Assembly (NCBI RefSeq): GCF_018777385.1
Contig: NZ_JAFJYB010000001.1
Span: forward strand, 682,001 to 746,000
Length of the DNA: 64,000 nt
Origin: Candidatus Symbiopectobacterium endolongispinus
Lineage (GTDB): Bacteria; Pseudomonadota; Gammaproteobacteria; Enterobacterales; Enterobacteriaceae
Direction of reading: 5' to 3'
Of the stretch, positions 21,717 through 31,331 are shown piece after piece. The position numbers and the translations under genes were made by a program. How positions within the stretch are numbered: position 1 is the stretch's first letter; each line of letters begins with the position of its first letter. The notes beneath the pieces are model-generated. The model saw only the letters and a list, made by a program, of their open reading frames with translations. It was not told the DNA's origin and made no database searches.

Positions 21717-23402
21717 TCAGTTTGTCGCTTTACGCTGCGTAGCATACGCAGGCTCGGCGAGACGACACCACTGTTGATAACGTTCATACAGCGCCTGATA
21801 ACGGGCCACGCGTGTGGGATCGAGCGTCAAGGTACGCTCGATTTGGCTGGCCATGTGGCGCTGAGCAGTCGGAATGTCGTGGTGTACCCCAGCGACCACG
21901 GCGCCAAAGATAGCCGCTCCCAGTGCGCAGCACTGATCGGACGCCACCACTTGCAATGGCCGATTCATCACATCGGTGCACACTTGCATGATGGTCGGGG
22001 ATTTGCGAGCGATGCCGCCCAGCGCCAGCAGGTTTTCCACCGGCACCCCCTGTGATTCAAAGCATTCCATAATGGCGCGGGCACCAAAGGCGGTGGCGGC
22101 GATAAATCCGCCAAACAGCACCGGGGCATCCGTACCCAGGTTGAGATCGGTGATCACGCCTTTCAGTCGCTGATTGGCAAATGGAGTGCGTCGGCCGTTA
22201 AACCAGTCCAACACCACTGGCAGATGATCGAGTGAAGGATTTTCCGCCCAGCGTTGGGTCAGAGATTCCAATAGGCGGGCTTGCGTGTGCGCCAACTGCG
22301 GCTGAAGTTCGTGATGTTGTTGGACTGCGAGTTGCAACGACCAACCTAATAACCGGCCAAACCAGGCATACTTATCGCCAAACGCAGACTGTCCTGCTTC
22401 CAGTCCAACAAAACCGGGCACTACGCTGCCGTCGACTTGACCGCAGATCCCGGCAACCGGCGTGGTCCCTACACGATCCTCATCAGCGATCAGAATATCG
22501 CAGGTGGAGGTGCCGATAACTTTGACCAACGTATAGGGCTGTGCGCCCGCGCCCACGGCACCCATGTGGCAGTCAAACGCACCTCCCGCCAGTATGGTGT
22601 TGGTGGGAACCCATAATCGGGCAGCCCATTCGGGAGTGATGGTGCCAACCGGTAAATCGGCGGTCCAGGTGTCGGTGAACAGTGGGTACTGTAAATGGCT
22701 GGTCAGCAATGGATCGAGAGCGTGAAGAAAATCTTTTGGCGGAACGCCGCCCCAGTCTGGGTGCCACAGCGATTTATGCCCGGCGCTGCAACGTCCGCGT
22801 TTTATGTTGTTCTGCGCTTGAGTCCCCGAGAGTAGGGCCGGAACCCAGTCACACAGTTCAATCCAGGATACCGCCGCCTGATGTACGGCACTGTCGGCGC
22901 GCGAGACGTGCAAAATCTTGGCCCAGAACCATTCAGAGGAGTACACACCGCCGATGTATTTGGTGTAATCGGGGAACTGACCGCTACGACACAGCGTATT
23001 GATGGCTTCCGCTCCTTCGATAGCAGTGTGATCTTTCCACAGCACAAACATGGCGTTGTGGTTGTCGGCAAATTCCGGGCGTAACGCCAACACCTGGCCT
23101 TGTTCGTCTATCGGGGCCGGTGTTGAGCCAGTGGTATCGACGCCAATGGCGCGGATCTGCATACGCTGCTCGGCGGAGAGTCGCTGCACCACCACCTGCA
23201 CAGCCTGTTGCAGTGCCTCTATATAGTCGAGTGGATGATGCTGGAATTGATTCTCCGCAGGCAGACAGTAGCGTCCTTCTCGCCAGCGTGGATAGTAGAT
23301 CACCTCGGTTTCTAACTCCTGTCCAGATTGACAGTCAACGGCCAGTGCGCGCACTGAATCGCTGCCAAAATCCAGGCCGATTGCTATTGCACCCGCGTTC
23401 AT
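21717..23402 (-). CDS. araB: L-ribulokinase
   Basis: 561 residues; FGGY-family kinase that phosphorylates L-ribulose. The N-terminus [18 protein letters not shown] (phosphate loop) and the later [29 protein letters not shown] and [15 protein letters not shown] segments are typical. A ribosome site AGGAGC precedes the ATG. Intact, but its pathway partners araA, araG/H and araC here are broken and no araD or araF is seen, so it is probably a relic not yet hit. Confidence 0.94.
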   Translation of the reverse strand: MNAGAIAIGLDFGSDSVRALAVDCQSGQELETEVIYYPRWREGRYCLPAENQFQHHPLDYIEALQQAVQVVVQRLSAEQRMQIRAIGVDTTGSTPAPIDEQGQVLALRPEFADNHNAMFVLWKDHTAIEGAEAINTLCRSGQFPDYTKYIGGVYSSEWFWAKILHVSRADSAVHQAAVSWIELCDWVPALLSGTQAQNNIKRGRCSAGHKSLWHPDWGGVPPKDFLHALDPLLTSHLQYPLFTDTWTADLPVGTITPEWAARLWVPTNTILAGGAFDCHMGAVGAGAQPYTLVKVIGTSTCDILIADEDRVGTTPVAGICGQVDGSVVPGFVGLEAGQSAFGDKYAWFGRLLGWSLQLAVQQHHELQPQLAHTQARLLESLTQRWAENPSLDHLPVVLDWFNGRRTPFANQRLKGVITDLNLGTDAPVLFGGFIAATAFGARAIMECFESQGVPVENLLALGGIARKSPTIMQVCTDVMNRPLQVVASDQCCALGAAIFGAVVAGVHHDIPTAQRHMASQIERTLTLDPTRVARYQALYERYQQWCRLAEPAYATQRKATN

Positions 23403-23460
23403 CGTTCAGCTCCTGTTGTTGCGTCATAGTGGGGGGTCTGGATCGCGCTTAAAAGTGCGT

Positions 23461-24636
23461 GTTGAATTGCCAAAGCGTTGGCCCGTAACGCCAAGATCAT
23501 CGCCTTTTATGAGCCTACCAGTTCGCTGTCCGCGCATGAAATCGAGCAGTTGTTTCGCGTGATTCGTGAGCTACGCAGTGAAGGACGGGTGATCCCGTAC
23601 GTATCGCACCGTATGGAAGAGATTTTTGCGCTGAGCGATGCCATCACTGTGTTTAAAGATGGCAAATATGTGCGCACGTTTGACGATACGGCGGCGGTGA
23701 ATCACGAAATGCTGGTCCAGGCGATGGTCGGGCGCGATTTGGGCGATATCTACGGTTATGCCCCGCGCGAATTAGGACCGGAGCGTTTTACGCTGCGCGA
23801 GGTAAAAGCGCCAGGCGTGAAAAGTCCGATATCACTCAGCGTCAGGCAGGGCGAAATTGTTGGCCTGTTTGGGCTGGTGGGCGCCGGACGCAATGAACTG
23901 ATGAAAGCGCTGTTCGGCGGTACGCGTGTCACCGGCGGTGATGTGCTGCTGGATGTCGAGCCACAGACGATTAAAACCCAGATGGATGCGATTATTCGGG
24001 TTACTGAACGGCTTTGTTATCGCACAGATCAAAATTAACGCCTTAATCACGACGCTTGCTACCATGCAGATTGCGCGCGGTTTGGCGTATATCATTTCAG
24101 ATGGTAAGGCAGTAGGGATTGTCGATGAGCGTTTCTTTACTTTGGGTTATGCCAACTGGCTGGGGCTGCCTGCGCCGATTCGGATAACAGTAGTATACAT
24201 GATTTTGTTTGGCCTGCTGCTCAATAAAACCACCTTTGGCCGTAATACCCTGGCGATTGGCGGCAATGAGGAGGCGGCACGTCTGGCCGGTGTCCCGGTG
24301 GTGCGCACCAAAATCATTATTTTTGCTTTGTCTGGGTTGGTATCGGCAGTCGCGGGGATCATTCTGGCATCACGTATGACCAGCGGGCAGCCCATGACCT
24401 CTATCGGCTATGAACTGATCGTAATCTCTGCCTGTGTGCTGGGCGGCGTCTCCTTGAAAGGGGGGATTGGCAAGATTTCTTACGTGGTGGCGGGGAGCCT
24501 GATCCTCGGTACGGTGGAAAATGCGATGAACCTGCTCAACATCTCGCCGTTTGCTCAGTATGTGGTGCGTGGTTTGATTTTGCTCTCAGCGGTCATTTTC
24601 GACCGTTACAAACAAATGGCGAAGAAAACTGTATAG
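23461..24636 (+). pseudogene. araG/araH: araG–araH remnant fused by an internal deletion
   Basis: The arabinose ABC transporter normally comprises AraF (periplasmic), AraG (ATPase) and AraH (permease). Here AraG begins only at [14 protein letters not shown] (missing roughly the first 150 residues), where YEPTSSLSA has Tyr in place of the Walker-B Asp, and runs through [13 protein letters not shown] and [24 protein letters not shown] to about 23990. At about 23995 it jumps, in another frame, into AraH at [25 protein letters not shown] and continues to the AraH C-terminus (FDRYKQMAKKTV, stop 24636). Both flanks are deletion scars: araF, the araG 5' part and the divergent promoter are gone on the left, and the araG 3' part plus the araH 5' part in the middle. 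Confidence 0.9.
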
Positions 24637-24691
24637 CGTATAAGCAGTTAGGTTTTTATGGGCTACTCGCCTGAGAGGATGTCTGGTAGCA

Positions 24692-24704
24692 GTGACAATG
24701 TCAC
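24692..24704. other. matS site (MatP binding)
   Basis: GTGACAATGTCAC, a perfect matS consensus match, lies in the short gap between the araH remnant and the araC remnant. About 7.6 kb left of dif. Confidence 0.82.
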
Positions 24705-24756
24705 TTATTGCACTGCTACCTGGTTCTGTTTGCACCCAATGATTCCCGGAGGGCCG

Positions 24757-25026
24757 ATGTACCAGCGTATGACGCATGAGTCGCAATCAAACCCATTGCT
24801 TCCAGGCTATTCTTTTAACGCTTATCTGGTGGCGGGTTTAACGCCCATTCTGGCTGACGGGCCGCTCTATTTCTTTATCGACCGCCCGGATGGGATGAAA
24901 GGCTATATTATTAACCTGACCATCAAAGGCCAAGGCCGGGTATCAAATCGAGGATCGTTTGTGCGCGAATATTGCCATCAAGGTGGCGGTGAATGTCTGT
25001 CAACGGGATTGAAGGATCGATCATAA
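24757..25026 (+). pseudogene. araC: AraC regulator, N-terminal fragment
   Basis: Start ATG at 24757 after CGGAGGG. Residues [20 protein letters not shown] and [20 protein letters not shown] match the N-terminal arm and sugar-binding domain of AraC. After about 70 residues (GRVSNRG) the match ends and an unrelated tail runs to the stop. The rest of the sensor domain and both helix-turn-helix motifs are absent, so it cannot regulate. Part of the same decayed arabinose locus. Confidence 0.85.
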
Positions 25027-25119
25027 TGGCTTCTTTCGCGCAGCGCACCAAGGTGCGTTGAGCCGTTAAATTATTAAAGTACTGTTTAGTATAAACAATA
25101 GGGCAAATACCATTGCCGA

Positions 25120-26031
25120 TTACACGAATGGGCGATTTCTGCCTGTTCTACGCACCAGGCGAGGAATCACTCGCACATAGCAGGATTCCGCGATCAGTTC
25201 GATCACGGTTTATGCAACCAAGATCGCCGGCAGTACCGGCATAGCGCCAGGGATCGATAAGGCCAGTGGCAGAATCACTAACGAATTACGTGTGGCGCAA
25301 CTGAATGCCACGGCACGCCGGCTGGCGGTGTTCAAGCCAAACAAGCGTGCCGTAGACGCGCCAATACAAGGCGCTGCAACGGCAGCAAACAGTAGCGCCT
25401 GACGTACCGGGCCGATCGCCAGCTCTAATTGTGGCACGACAGATGCTACCACTAAAAAGATCACTACGGCCGTCGCGGGCACCGGTAACCAACCGGCAGC
25501 GTTAGCGATGCGTTGCACGATCAAAAAGCGCGATTGGATGTGTTGTAATAAACCAGCGCCGATAAGCGGCATCAAGGAACAGCGCCGATAAAGTGGTAGC
25601 AACAGCAGTTGCATTGCCAACAGCAGCGGGGTGCAGGCAAGCAAACGGGCGGCGTCACCGCGTCCGAGATGGCAGAAGGTCACAACGTAATCGATACAGG
25701 GCGCTAATAGCACCAGCAGAATGCCAAATTGCGCCAGGGGAACATCCGGCAGTAACTGGTGGGTAAGCAACAGTAATAGCGGAATCCCGATGAAATTGGC
25801 AGTCAGCAGCGCGCCAATAAAACGCAGATTGCGCAATCCATCAAGCAAGGTCACCAGAAGCACCTGCATAAAGGTCACGAACAGCATGATGGCTAACGCC
25901 GGGTTGATCAGGCTTACCCAACCATCTGTTTCAGAAAAAACCTGTGCTGCCAGCCAGGCTAGTGCCATTGCAGCAAAATAAAGTACGCTCTGGCGTGACT
26001 CGAGTGTGTGTTTATCCAACGCTATGACCAT
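25120..26031 (-). pseudogene. ACR3/bile-acid-symporter family pump, late stop
   Basis: Reads 303 codons from ATG 26031 with about ten hydrophobic segments (SVLYFAAMALAWLAAQVF, INPALAIMLFVTFMQVLL, FGILLVLLAPCIDYVVTF, NSLVILPLALSIPGAM). This fits the SBF/ACR3 family; ACR3 members export arsenite. A TAA at 25212-25210, after PAILVA, cuts off the last 29 residues (TVIELIAESCYVRVIPRLV), normally preceded by Gln. Only the last membrane span is lost, so residual function cannot be excluded, but a pseudogene is more likely. Substrate uncertain. Confidence 0.72.
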
Positions 26032-26087
26032 TCACTCAGTGGATTTGGGGGATTACCGCCTGCCATAGCGCACAGGCGGTACAGAGA

Positions 26088-27656
26088 TTACTTCTCTTGC
26101 GGGGGGACAGCTGCCGGTGAGTCTTGAGCTTCTGGCTCGGCATCATCGCCTTCGTCACCTTCATCAGTAGGGATATCGATAAAGGGGGCAATAAACTCCG
26201 CCAGTGAGATTTTACGCCCGTTGAACTCAACCTGATTGTCCGCATAGTGCAGCGAACTGGTGATGGCGTCATCTTTGGTGACGGTGATTTGGTTCATTTC
26301 GCCTACGCCAGCCAGCATTTTCACTTGCTCTTGCACACTGGCAATCAGTTGCTGATGTTCCTGATCCGATTGTGCCTGTCCTCCGGCCTGAACGATACCT
26401 TCCGCCAGCATCGCCATTGGCGCGTTCAACGTCACATCCAGTTGTTTAACCGCACGACGGATCACGCCTTCTTCATCGCTTTGTGCCGGCGGTGTTAACG
26501 CTGTAGATTGTGCCGGATTACTCAAATTGAGCGAGGCGTTGAGCGTGCTCTCACCTTTGGCATTTTTCCAGCTCAAGGGGGCGATGGTAAAGTTCGGGTT
26601 GCCTTTCAGCAGACTGGGCAGCGCATTGCGTAATGATTGCCCCAGTTCATACTGAAAACGCAGTGGGTCCATGGCAGACGGCGACTCCAAGAATGACGCA
26701 CTCAACGTCTTATAGGTTTTGGCGAACTGCTGCGTCGCTTCACCATAGAGTTGGTTTTGGTTAAAGCTGAAAGTAAACTTCATGCTACCTAGATCGCGAT
26801 CTTTGAGCAGCAGTGCGTCTAATGACAACGTTATCGCGCCAGCGATGTTTTTGTCGTCTTCGCTCATGGTGCTTTTGATCACGAAGTTATTCAGCGTGAC
26901 ATGGTCACTTGTTGGTGGTGTCACTTTCATTGATTTCAGGGTGACGCTACAATCGCCGAGATCCAGATTAAACTTGCCGCGGTGATTGTTCGCTTCCAAC
27001 CCAAGGCCTTCGAGAACGATAGTCTCTTTGCCGCCTTCGTAGTTGGTGGTTTCTGATAAAAAGTGAGAAACCGTGCCTGAAATTCGGCTGCTACGTAGAT
27101 CGTGAGCAAGGTCTAACGCAATATCAGTGCCGCTGAAGGCAAATTTGGTGCCTTCAATGTCAATATCGAGTGGGCGCAGAGAGATAACTGAAGCGGTATC
27201 TCCATTGAATGCCACGCGCGTTTCTGCGCTGAAGAACTGTTGGTTCTGAAGTACATCAAACAGTTCTTTGGTCGCTTCGGTGTTAGCCAGTTCGCTGTGA
27301 ATATGCGCCATGCTGGGACGTAAATTCATTTTTTTCAGTAGTGCGAGCGGAAGTGACCCGTGTGAAACGGTTTCGTTGAGCACTATTTCGTTTTTGGGGG
27401 CTAACGGACGCGTTTCTGATGCAGAACCATCTGGCTGCAATACCAGTGAAAACGTGCTGCTGAACACCCCTCCCTGATAATCACGATACACCAGCTTGAA
27501 ACCTGAATTCGGATAGGTTTCCTGCAACTGCTTGTTAAATTCAGCAGTAACCGTATCGATATTTTGTGCTAATTGCTTGCCCGTATACCATGACGCACCT
27601 GTCCACACGGCGCCCAGCGCTACAATAACTCCGACGGCAACCAGAGACTTCTTCGT
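26088..27656 (-). CDS. ydgA: YdgA (DUF945) protein with ACG at the start position
   Basis: Long uninterrupted frame of about 522 codons for the DUF945 protein YdgA (E. coli 502 residues), anchored by an N-terminal hydrophobic segment (KKSLVAVGVIVALGAVWTG). The expected start, 8-9 bases after AAAAGGAG, is ACG at 27656-27654 rather than ATG. The next in-frame initiator-like codon is GTG at 27608, inside the membrane segment. Either translation starts weakly from ACG, or the gene is silenced by start-codon loss. The body of the protein (NPNFTIAPLSWKNAKGEST, acidic C-terminus) is undamaged. In the same orientation as manA and downstream of it. Confidence 0.75.
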   Translation of the reverse strand, partial: TKKSLVAVGVIVALGAVWTGASWYTGKQLAQNIDTVTAEFNKQLQETYPNSGFKLVYRDYQGGVFSSTFSLVLQPDGSASETRPLAPKNEIVLNETVSHGSLPLALLKKMNLRPSMAHIHSELANTEATKELFDVLQNQQFFSAETRVAFNGDTASVISLRPLDIDIEGTKFAFSGTDIALDLAHDLRSSRISGTVSHFLSETTNYEGGKETIVLEGLGLEANNHRGKFNLDLGDCSVTLKSMKVTPPTSDHVTLNNFVIKSTMSEDDKNIAGAITLSLDALLLKDRDLGSMKFTFSFNQNQLYGEATQQFAKTYKTLSASFLESPSAMDPLRFQYELGQSLRNALPSLLKGNPNFTIAPLSWKNAKGESTLNASLNLSNPAQSTALTPPAQSDEEGVIRRAVKQLDVTLNAPMAMLAEGIVQAGGQAQSDQEHQQLIASVQEQVKMLAGVGEMNQITVTKDDAITSSLHYADNQVEFNGRKISLAEFIAPFIDIPTDEGDEGDDAEPEAQDSPAAVPPQEK

Positions 27657-27703
27657 AGTGTGACTCCTTTTCTAAGTAAGCATCCCTTAAGGGGAGAAAG
27701 TGT

Positions 27704-28882
27704 CTAACCATTATACACGCGTGCCAGTCGTCCACTTCCCTCTACGATGACGGGAGACTCTGACGCACGCAAAAAGCAGGATTCGCCGGGGCGAAGCGTA
27801 AACCGCTGACTATTTTTCATCAATGTGGCCTTTCCATCGATACAAAAGACAACGGCTGCGCTCTGTTGGTTCAGCGTTTGTGGCTGATCCTTCAGATGAT
27901 GCAGGGAAAAGGCAAAATCGGCGACAGGTACGGGAAAATAGCAGGTTTCACCGTCTTCAATCGGCTGAGTTAACAACTGGTTTGCCGGTTTGGGGATAAA
28001 TTTCACATTCGCCAGCAGTTCAGGAATGTCGATATATTTAGGGGTGAGTCCAGCCCGTAGTACGTTATCCGAATTTGCCATCACCTCCAGCGCTACACCG
28101 TTAAGGTAAGCATGCGGGGTTTCCGCATAAAGAAACATCGCTTGCCCCGGTTGCAGCGTGATGACGTTGAGCAACAGCGGAGAAAACAGTCCGCTATCGT
28201 TAGGGTATTCCTGAATGATGTTGCGCAGTGTCGCCCATGGTTCACCCTGCTGTGAGGTGAGTGCTGCTTTTAACACCGCCAGGGCGCGATCTTTAATCTC
28301 TGCGCGCATACTCAATAAATTGGCAAACAGCATCGACAGATTTTTGTCATCTGGCTGCTGCAAATAGGCAGTGATGGACGGGTGTGCGCCGGCTACGGGC
28401 TGCAATAGCGCCACAATATCGTCGTGTTCACGAAAACCGTTCATCGCTTGAAAGGGCGTTAAGGCAAACACCAGCTCTGGCTTGTGGTTGGCATCTTTAT
28501 AGTTGCGATGGGGCGCATAGAGCGGGATTGCGAGTCTGTTCTCTTTGGCAAAACCTTGCTCAGTGGCGGGTTTGCTTGGGTGAACCTGAATGGAGAGCGG
28601 TTGTGCCGCGCAGAGGACTTTAAACAGAAAAGGCAGCTCACCAAACTGTGCCGCGATCGCCGCACCCAATGTCTCCACTGGCGCATCGTTGATGACGTCA
28701 CGTAAACGCTTCTCCTGGCCCTGCTCATTGACCAACCACGAACTGCTTTTGGGATGCGCCCCCATCCAAAGCTCTGCCATTGGTAAATTGTCTTTATTCT
28801 CAATGCCGTAGAGTTCTGTTAATGCTGTTGTGCTTCCCCAGGCGTAGTGCTGGATGCTATTGCGCATTTTTTGCATGTTCAC
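27704..28882 (-). CDS. manA: Mannose-6-phosphate isomerase, class I
   Basis: 392 residues, against 391 in E. coli. Interconverts fructose-6-P and mannose-6-P for mannose use and GDP-mannose supply. Zinc-site segments AQPLSIQVHPSK, NHKPELVFALTPFQAMNGFR and YAETPHAYLNG are all present. Intact. It lies upstream of ydgA in the same orientation, as in E. coli, but the fumA and fumC genes found between manA and tus in E. coli are absent. Confidence 0.96.
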   Translation of the reverse strand: MNMQKMRNSIQHYAWGSTTALTELYGIENKDNLPMAELWMGAHPKSSSWLVNEQGQEKRLRDVINDAPVETLGAAIAAQFGELPFLFKVLCAAQPLSIQVHPSKPATEQGFAKENRLAIPLYAPHRNYKDANHKPELVFALTPFQAMNGFREHDDIVALLQPVAGAHPSITAYLQQPDDKNLSMLFANLLSMRAEIKDRALAVLKAALTSQQGEPWATLRNIIQEYPNDSGLFSPLLLNVITLQPGQAMFLYAETPHAYLNGVALEVMANSDNVLRAGLTPKYIDIPELLANVKFIPKPANQLLTQPIEDGETCYFPVPVADFAFSLHHLKDQPQTLNQQSAAVVFCIDGKATLMKNSQRFTLRPGESCFLRASESPVIVEGSGRLARVYNG

Positions 28883-29091
28883 ACTCGATTGTTATATAAT
28901 TTGTTAATATATGTGACTGTAGAGGTTGATAAATGCATTGAATATGAATACACTGCCTTTGCTTGCAGGATGGTGCTTGATGTGCATGTTAATGTTTTCT
29001 CAATCGCGATGCCAGACAAGGCCATGATCCCCGTCCTTTTTAGGAATGCAAGATATGGTGGGTAGCCTGCATATCGGATAAGGGCAGAGCC

Positions 29092-29990
29092 TTACGCGCT
29101 TTCATCCAGATAGAGGTGAAGGCGCGGAATCAGCAGCCGCAGCGCTTTCGCTTTCGGCCTGAATTTGGGTTGCGCGCTGTCGGCAAGGTAGTTTCCCAGC
29201 TCACCAATGACTGGAATGCGTGACGGATCGCGGCACAGCACTAATAAAGGTGACGGGCAGGGGTGTTGCACCTGTTTTTGCGCGTCTTGATACCAAACCC
29301 GGGCGATCGGCTGTACTTTCACCGGTCGTTTAATCTTCAACACAGCGTCTTGCGGCAGTTTTTTAATATCAATAAGTTCCTGGGTGACCCGAGCGTGCCA
29401 CGTGGCTTTTTCTGTGGGAGAAATTCCGCGGGTTGCCTGAAGGCTTTTCTCCAGTTTTTCTAATACCGCCGCGCGCGTCAACGTATTCACCACATGCTTA
29501 TTGGCCCAGCCAAAGCGCACTGTGTCGGGTTCGGTTAACAGGGTGAGTGAGCGATAAGCACTCAGTGTGATCAATCCGGACAGGTGGGCGTGTACGAATT
29601 CAAACCGTTGCTCGGTAGCCAAACCGGATTCACGGGTAATCAACTGCTCCAGCATGGCTTTCAAGGTGTTAATCGCCTCGATGGCTTGTCGGATATACTC
29701 GTATTCAGCCTCCGTCACCATAAAACACAGCGCACCGGGTAAGCGAATAGCCGCTTTGCTACTTACCGTCTCAGCATAATGATGGATAAATAAACGCTGA
29801 AAATGCGCCAGACCCGCCTCACAGGCCGCTTCGCCTTGTAACATCGTGACTGGTATCTGGGTTATGGGATCGTGCTCACACGTGCGTTGAGCAGCGTAAG
29901 CGAGGCCAAACGCTGGCGAAATTCTGCAATCTGCTGTTCCAGTGAGGAAAAGGTGTCGTGAAGGGCAGCAATCAATTGATAGTGGTTCAT
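29092..29990 (-). pseudogene. tus: Replication terminus-binding protein Tus, frameshifted
   Basis: Tus binds Ter sites and arrests forks from one side. Start ATG at 29990 (MNHYQLIAALHDTFSSLEQQ). The first 43 codons end at NARVSTIP followed by TAA; homology resumes one frame over at about ITQIPVTMLQGEAACEAGLAHFQRLFIHH. The rest is well kept: SSKAAIRLPGALCF, RFGWANKHVVNTL, and the DNA-binding strand KIKRPVKVQPIARVWY. The total is about 300 codons, near the E. coli 309. The frameshift lies in the variable N-terminal region. A downstream restart at ATG 29844 would give a 250-residue protein lacking the first helices; whether that could bind Ter is unknown. Confidence 0.87.
29255..29262 (+). other. 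KOPS motif (FtsK orienting) pointing to dif
   Basis: GGGCAGGG fits GGGNAGGG and reads rightward toward dif at 32.3 kb, the orientation expected for a site left of dif. It lies inside the tus pseudogene on the opposite strand. Confidence 0.55.
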
Positions 29991-30011
29991 AGCACCCCAG
30001 GCATAATAGGT

Positions 30012-30035
30012 TATTTTAGTTACAACATACTTATA
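30012..30035 (-). other. ter: TerB-type fork-arrest site in the tus promoter
   Basis: On the reverse strand the core AGTATGTTGTAACTAAA (30031-30015) equals the E. coli TerB core, preceded by ATA. It sits 25 bases upstream of the tus start codon, where in E. coli the Ter site overlaps the tus promoter and lets Tus repress itself. Its non-permissive (5') face is to the right, so it would stop leftward-moving forks that have passed dif. Confidence 0.93.
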
Positions 30036-30224
30036 ATGTATCAAGACTATTCATGGTCAGCAATGGTGCTATCGAACGGGCCTACTAGCGAAGAGAGGGG
30101 AAATTTGCCGATATTCAGAGAATCGCGCCCATAATATTTCAACAAGTCACGCGGTAAATTACTGGACTGTAACTACGCTAAGGATGCATCGTAGTTTTTC
30201 TAAAAACCACCAGAGATAACCACT

Positions 30225-30654
30225 ATGTCACACCGTGAGCATCATTATCAGGTCCATATTGAATGGATTGTGGCAACAAAGGTTGCGGAACGGAGTCCTA
30301 TAAAGCCTACAGTCGTGATTATGAAATATCAGCGAGTAATAAACAGGTCATCGCCGGTTCATATGATCCCGCTTTTTTGGGTGATGCCACACGCTGGAAT
30401 CCAGAAGATTTGCTTGTCGCTTCAGCATCGGCATGCCATAAACTCTGGTACCTGCATCTGTGTGCCGAGGCTGGCATATCGGTTTGCACTTATCGGGACA
30501 GCGCTGAGGGCACGATGGTAGAAGGTAAAAAAGGGGCGTTCACGCAGATTGTGCTTAAACCTGAAATTACGCTGCGTCCCGGCGATGACCTGGAACGTGC
30601 TCATGCGTTGCATCATCAGGCGCATGAACTTTGTTTCATCGCCAATTCACTTAA
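30225..30654 (+). pseudogene. OsmC-family peroxidase-like protein, frameshifted and truncated
   Basis: Start ATG at 30225 (MSHREHHYQVHIEW). One frame over from about 30265 the OsmC-like body appears: NKGCGTESYKAYSRDYEIS, NPEDLLVASASACHKLWYLHLCAEAG (redox Cys in the ASACH context) and HHQAHELCFIANSLN (second Cys). OsmC proteins reduce organic hydroperoxides with a Cys pair. The frame shift near 30265 removes the natural start. After NSLN the family C-terminus is replaced by unrelated sequence, suggesting a second break. The upstream promoter region is shared with tus. Confidence 0.78.
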
Positions 30655-30904
30655 TGTAAGGCGCGGTGCGCTGTCTGAAACATTTGCAAATCTGTCTCGA
30701 AGTTCTCTGACGCTCATTTCTGCCATCGTTATTGCCACTCCGCTGGTCTTACAGCTTTCTGGACTTGTGCGTGACTTCGCCGTGACGATCGAAAGCCAGA
30801 CCATTCATTTTGGCATTGCGGTTAAGACGCCGACGACAACAATCCAATACTCGTACAATTTCATCCGTTATAATCTTCGATAAATACCCTACATAACAAC
30901 GGGC
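30655..30904. other. Unassigned stretch after the OsmC remnant
   Basis: About 250 bases. The forward frame stays open to 30883 (AIVIATPLVLQLSGLVRDFAVTIES is hydrophobic and protein-like) but I recognise no family. It may be inserted or rearranged material that replaced the OsmC 3' end. Confidence 0.3.
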
Positions 30905-31161
30905 CTAACGGCGTCCCCGCACATGGGTATTGGCAGACCATTCATAGGTGGCATTAGCATCAGGTTTGAATTTATTTTTCTTCTGTTCTGCGCGAGCCCC
31001 GCCTCACGTTCTTTCATCAGCTTATCGATATAGTCGTCTTTAATACGGTTATTCTCTGCGTTGGTTAACGTGCGACCTCGTTTTTTCCTTTCCTGATCCA
31101 GCAGTGTTTTGAGCTGTCGCTGTTCACTCTCTGTCATGTCTTTCTGTGTCAGTCTGGGCAT
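30905..31161 (-). pseudogene. yjbD: DUF3811 (YjbD-like) small protein, 1-nt frameshift
   Basis: Start ATG at 31161; PRLTQKDMTESEQRQLKTLL and NNRIKDDYIDKLMKEREA match the small basic DUF3811 family (E. coli YjbD). After KEREA a one-base loss in GAGGCGGGG shifts the frame; read one frame over, the tail KKNKFKPDANATYEWSAN and HVRGRR ends at TAG 30905. Function of the family is unknown. Confidence 0.78.
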
Positions 31162-31331
31162 AGGAAGGCATCTCGTTGTGGGTTAGAAAATCCATTGTAG
31201 AGCAAATTCGCTAATTTTACATTGGTTTCAATGCCAGTGAACGTCAACTGCTTATATATATGGCCTGGCCGTTATTTTGCTTCAGATTATAACCAGTGAA
31301 TGTATCACCAGGAAAAAATGAAAGGACTCTT

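Noticed and set aside
24665..24690. CTGAGAGGAT segment reminiscent of a thiamine riboswitch core
   Set aside because: The second conserved half of the THI box is missing and the neighbours are arabinose genes.
30616..30804. Reverse-strand frame antisense to the OsmC tail
   Set aside because: No ribosome site or family match; the forward frame is equally protein-like, so neither is called.
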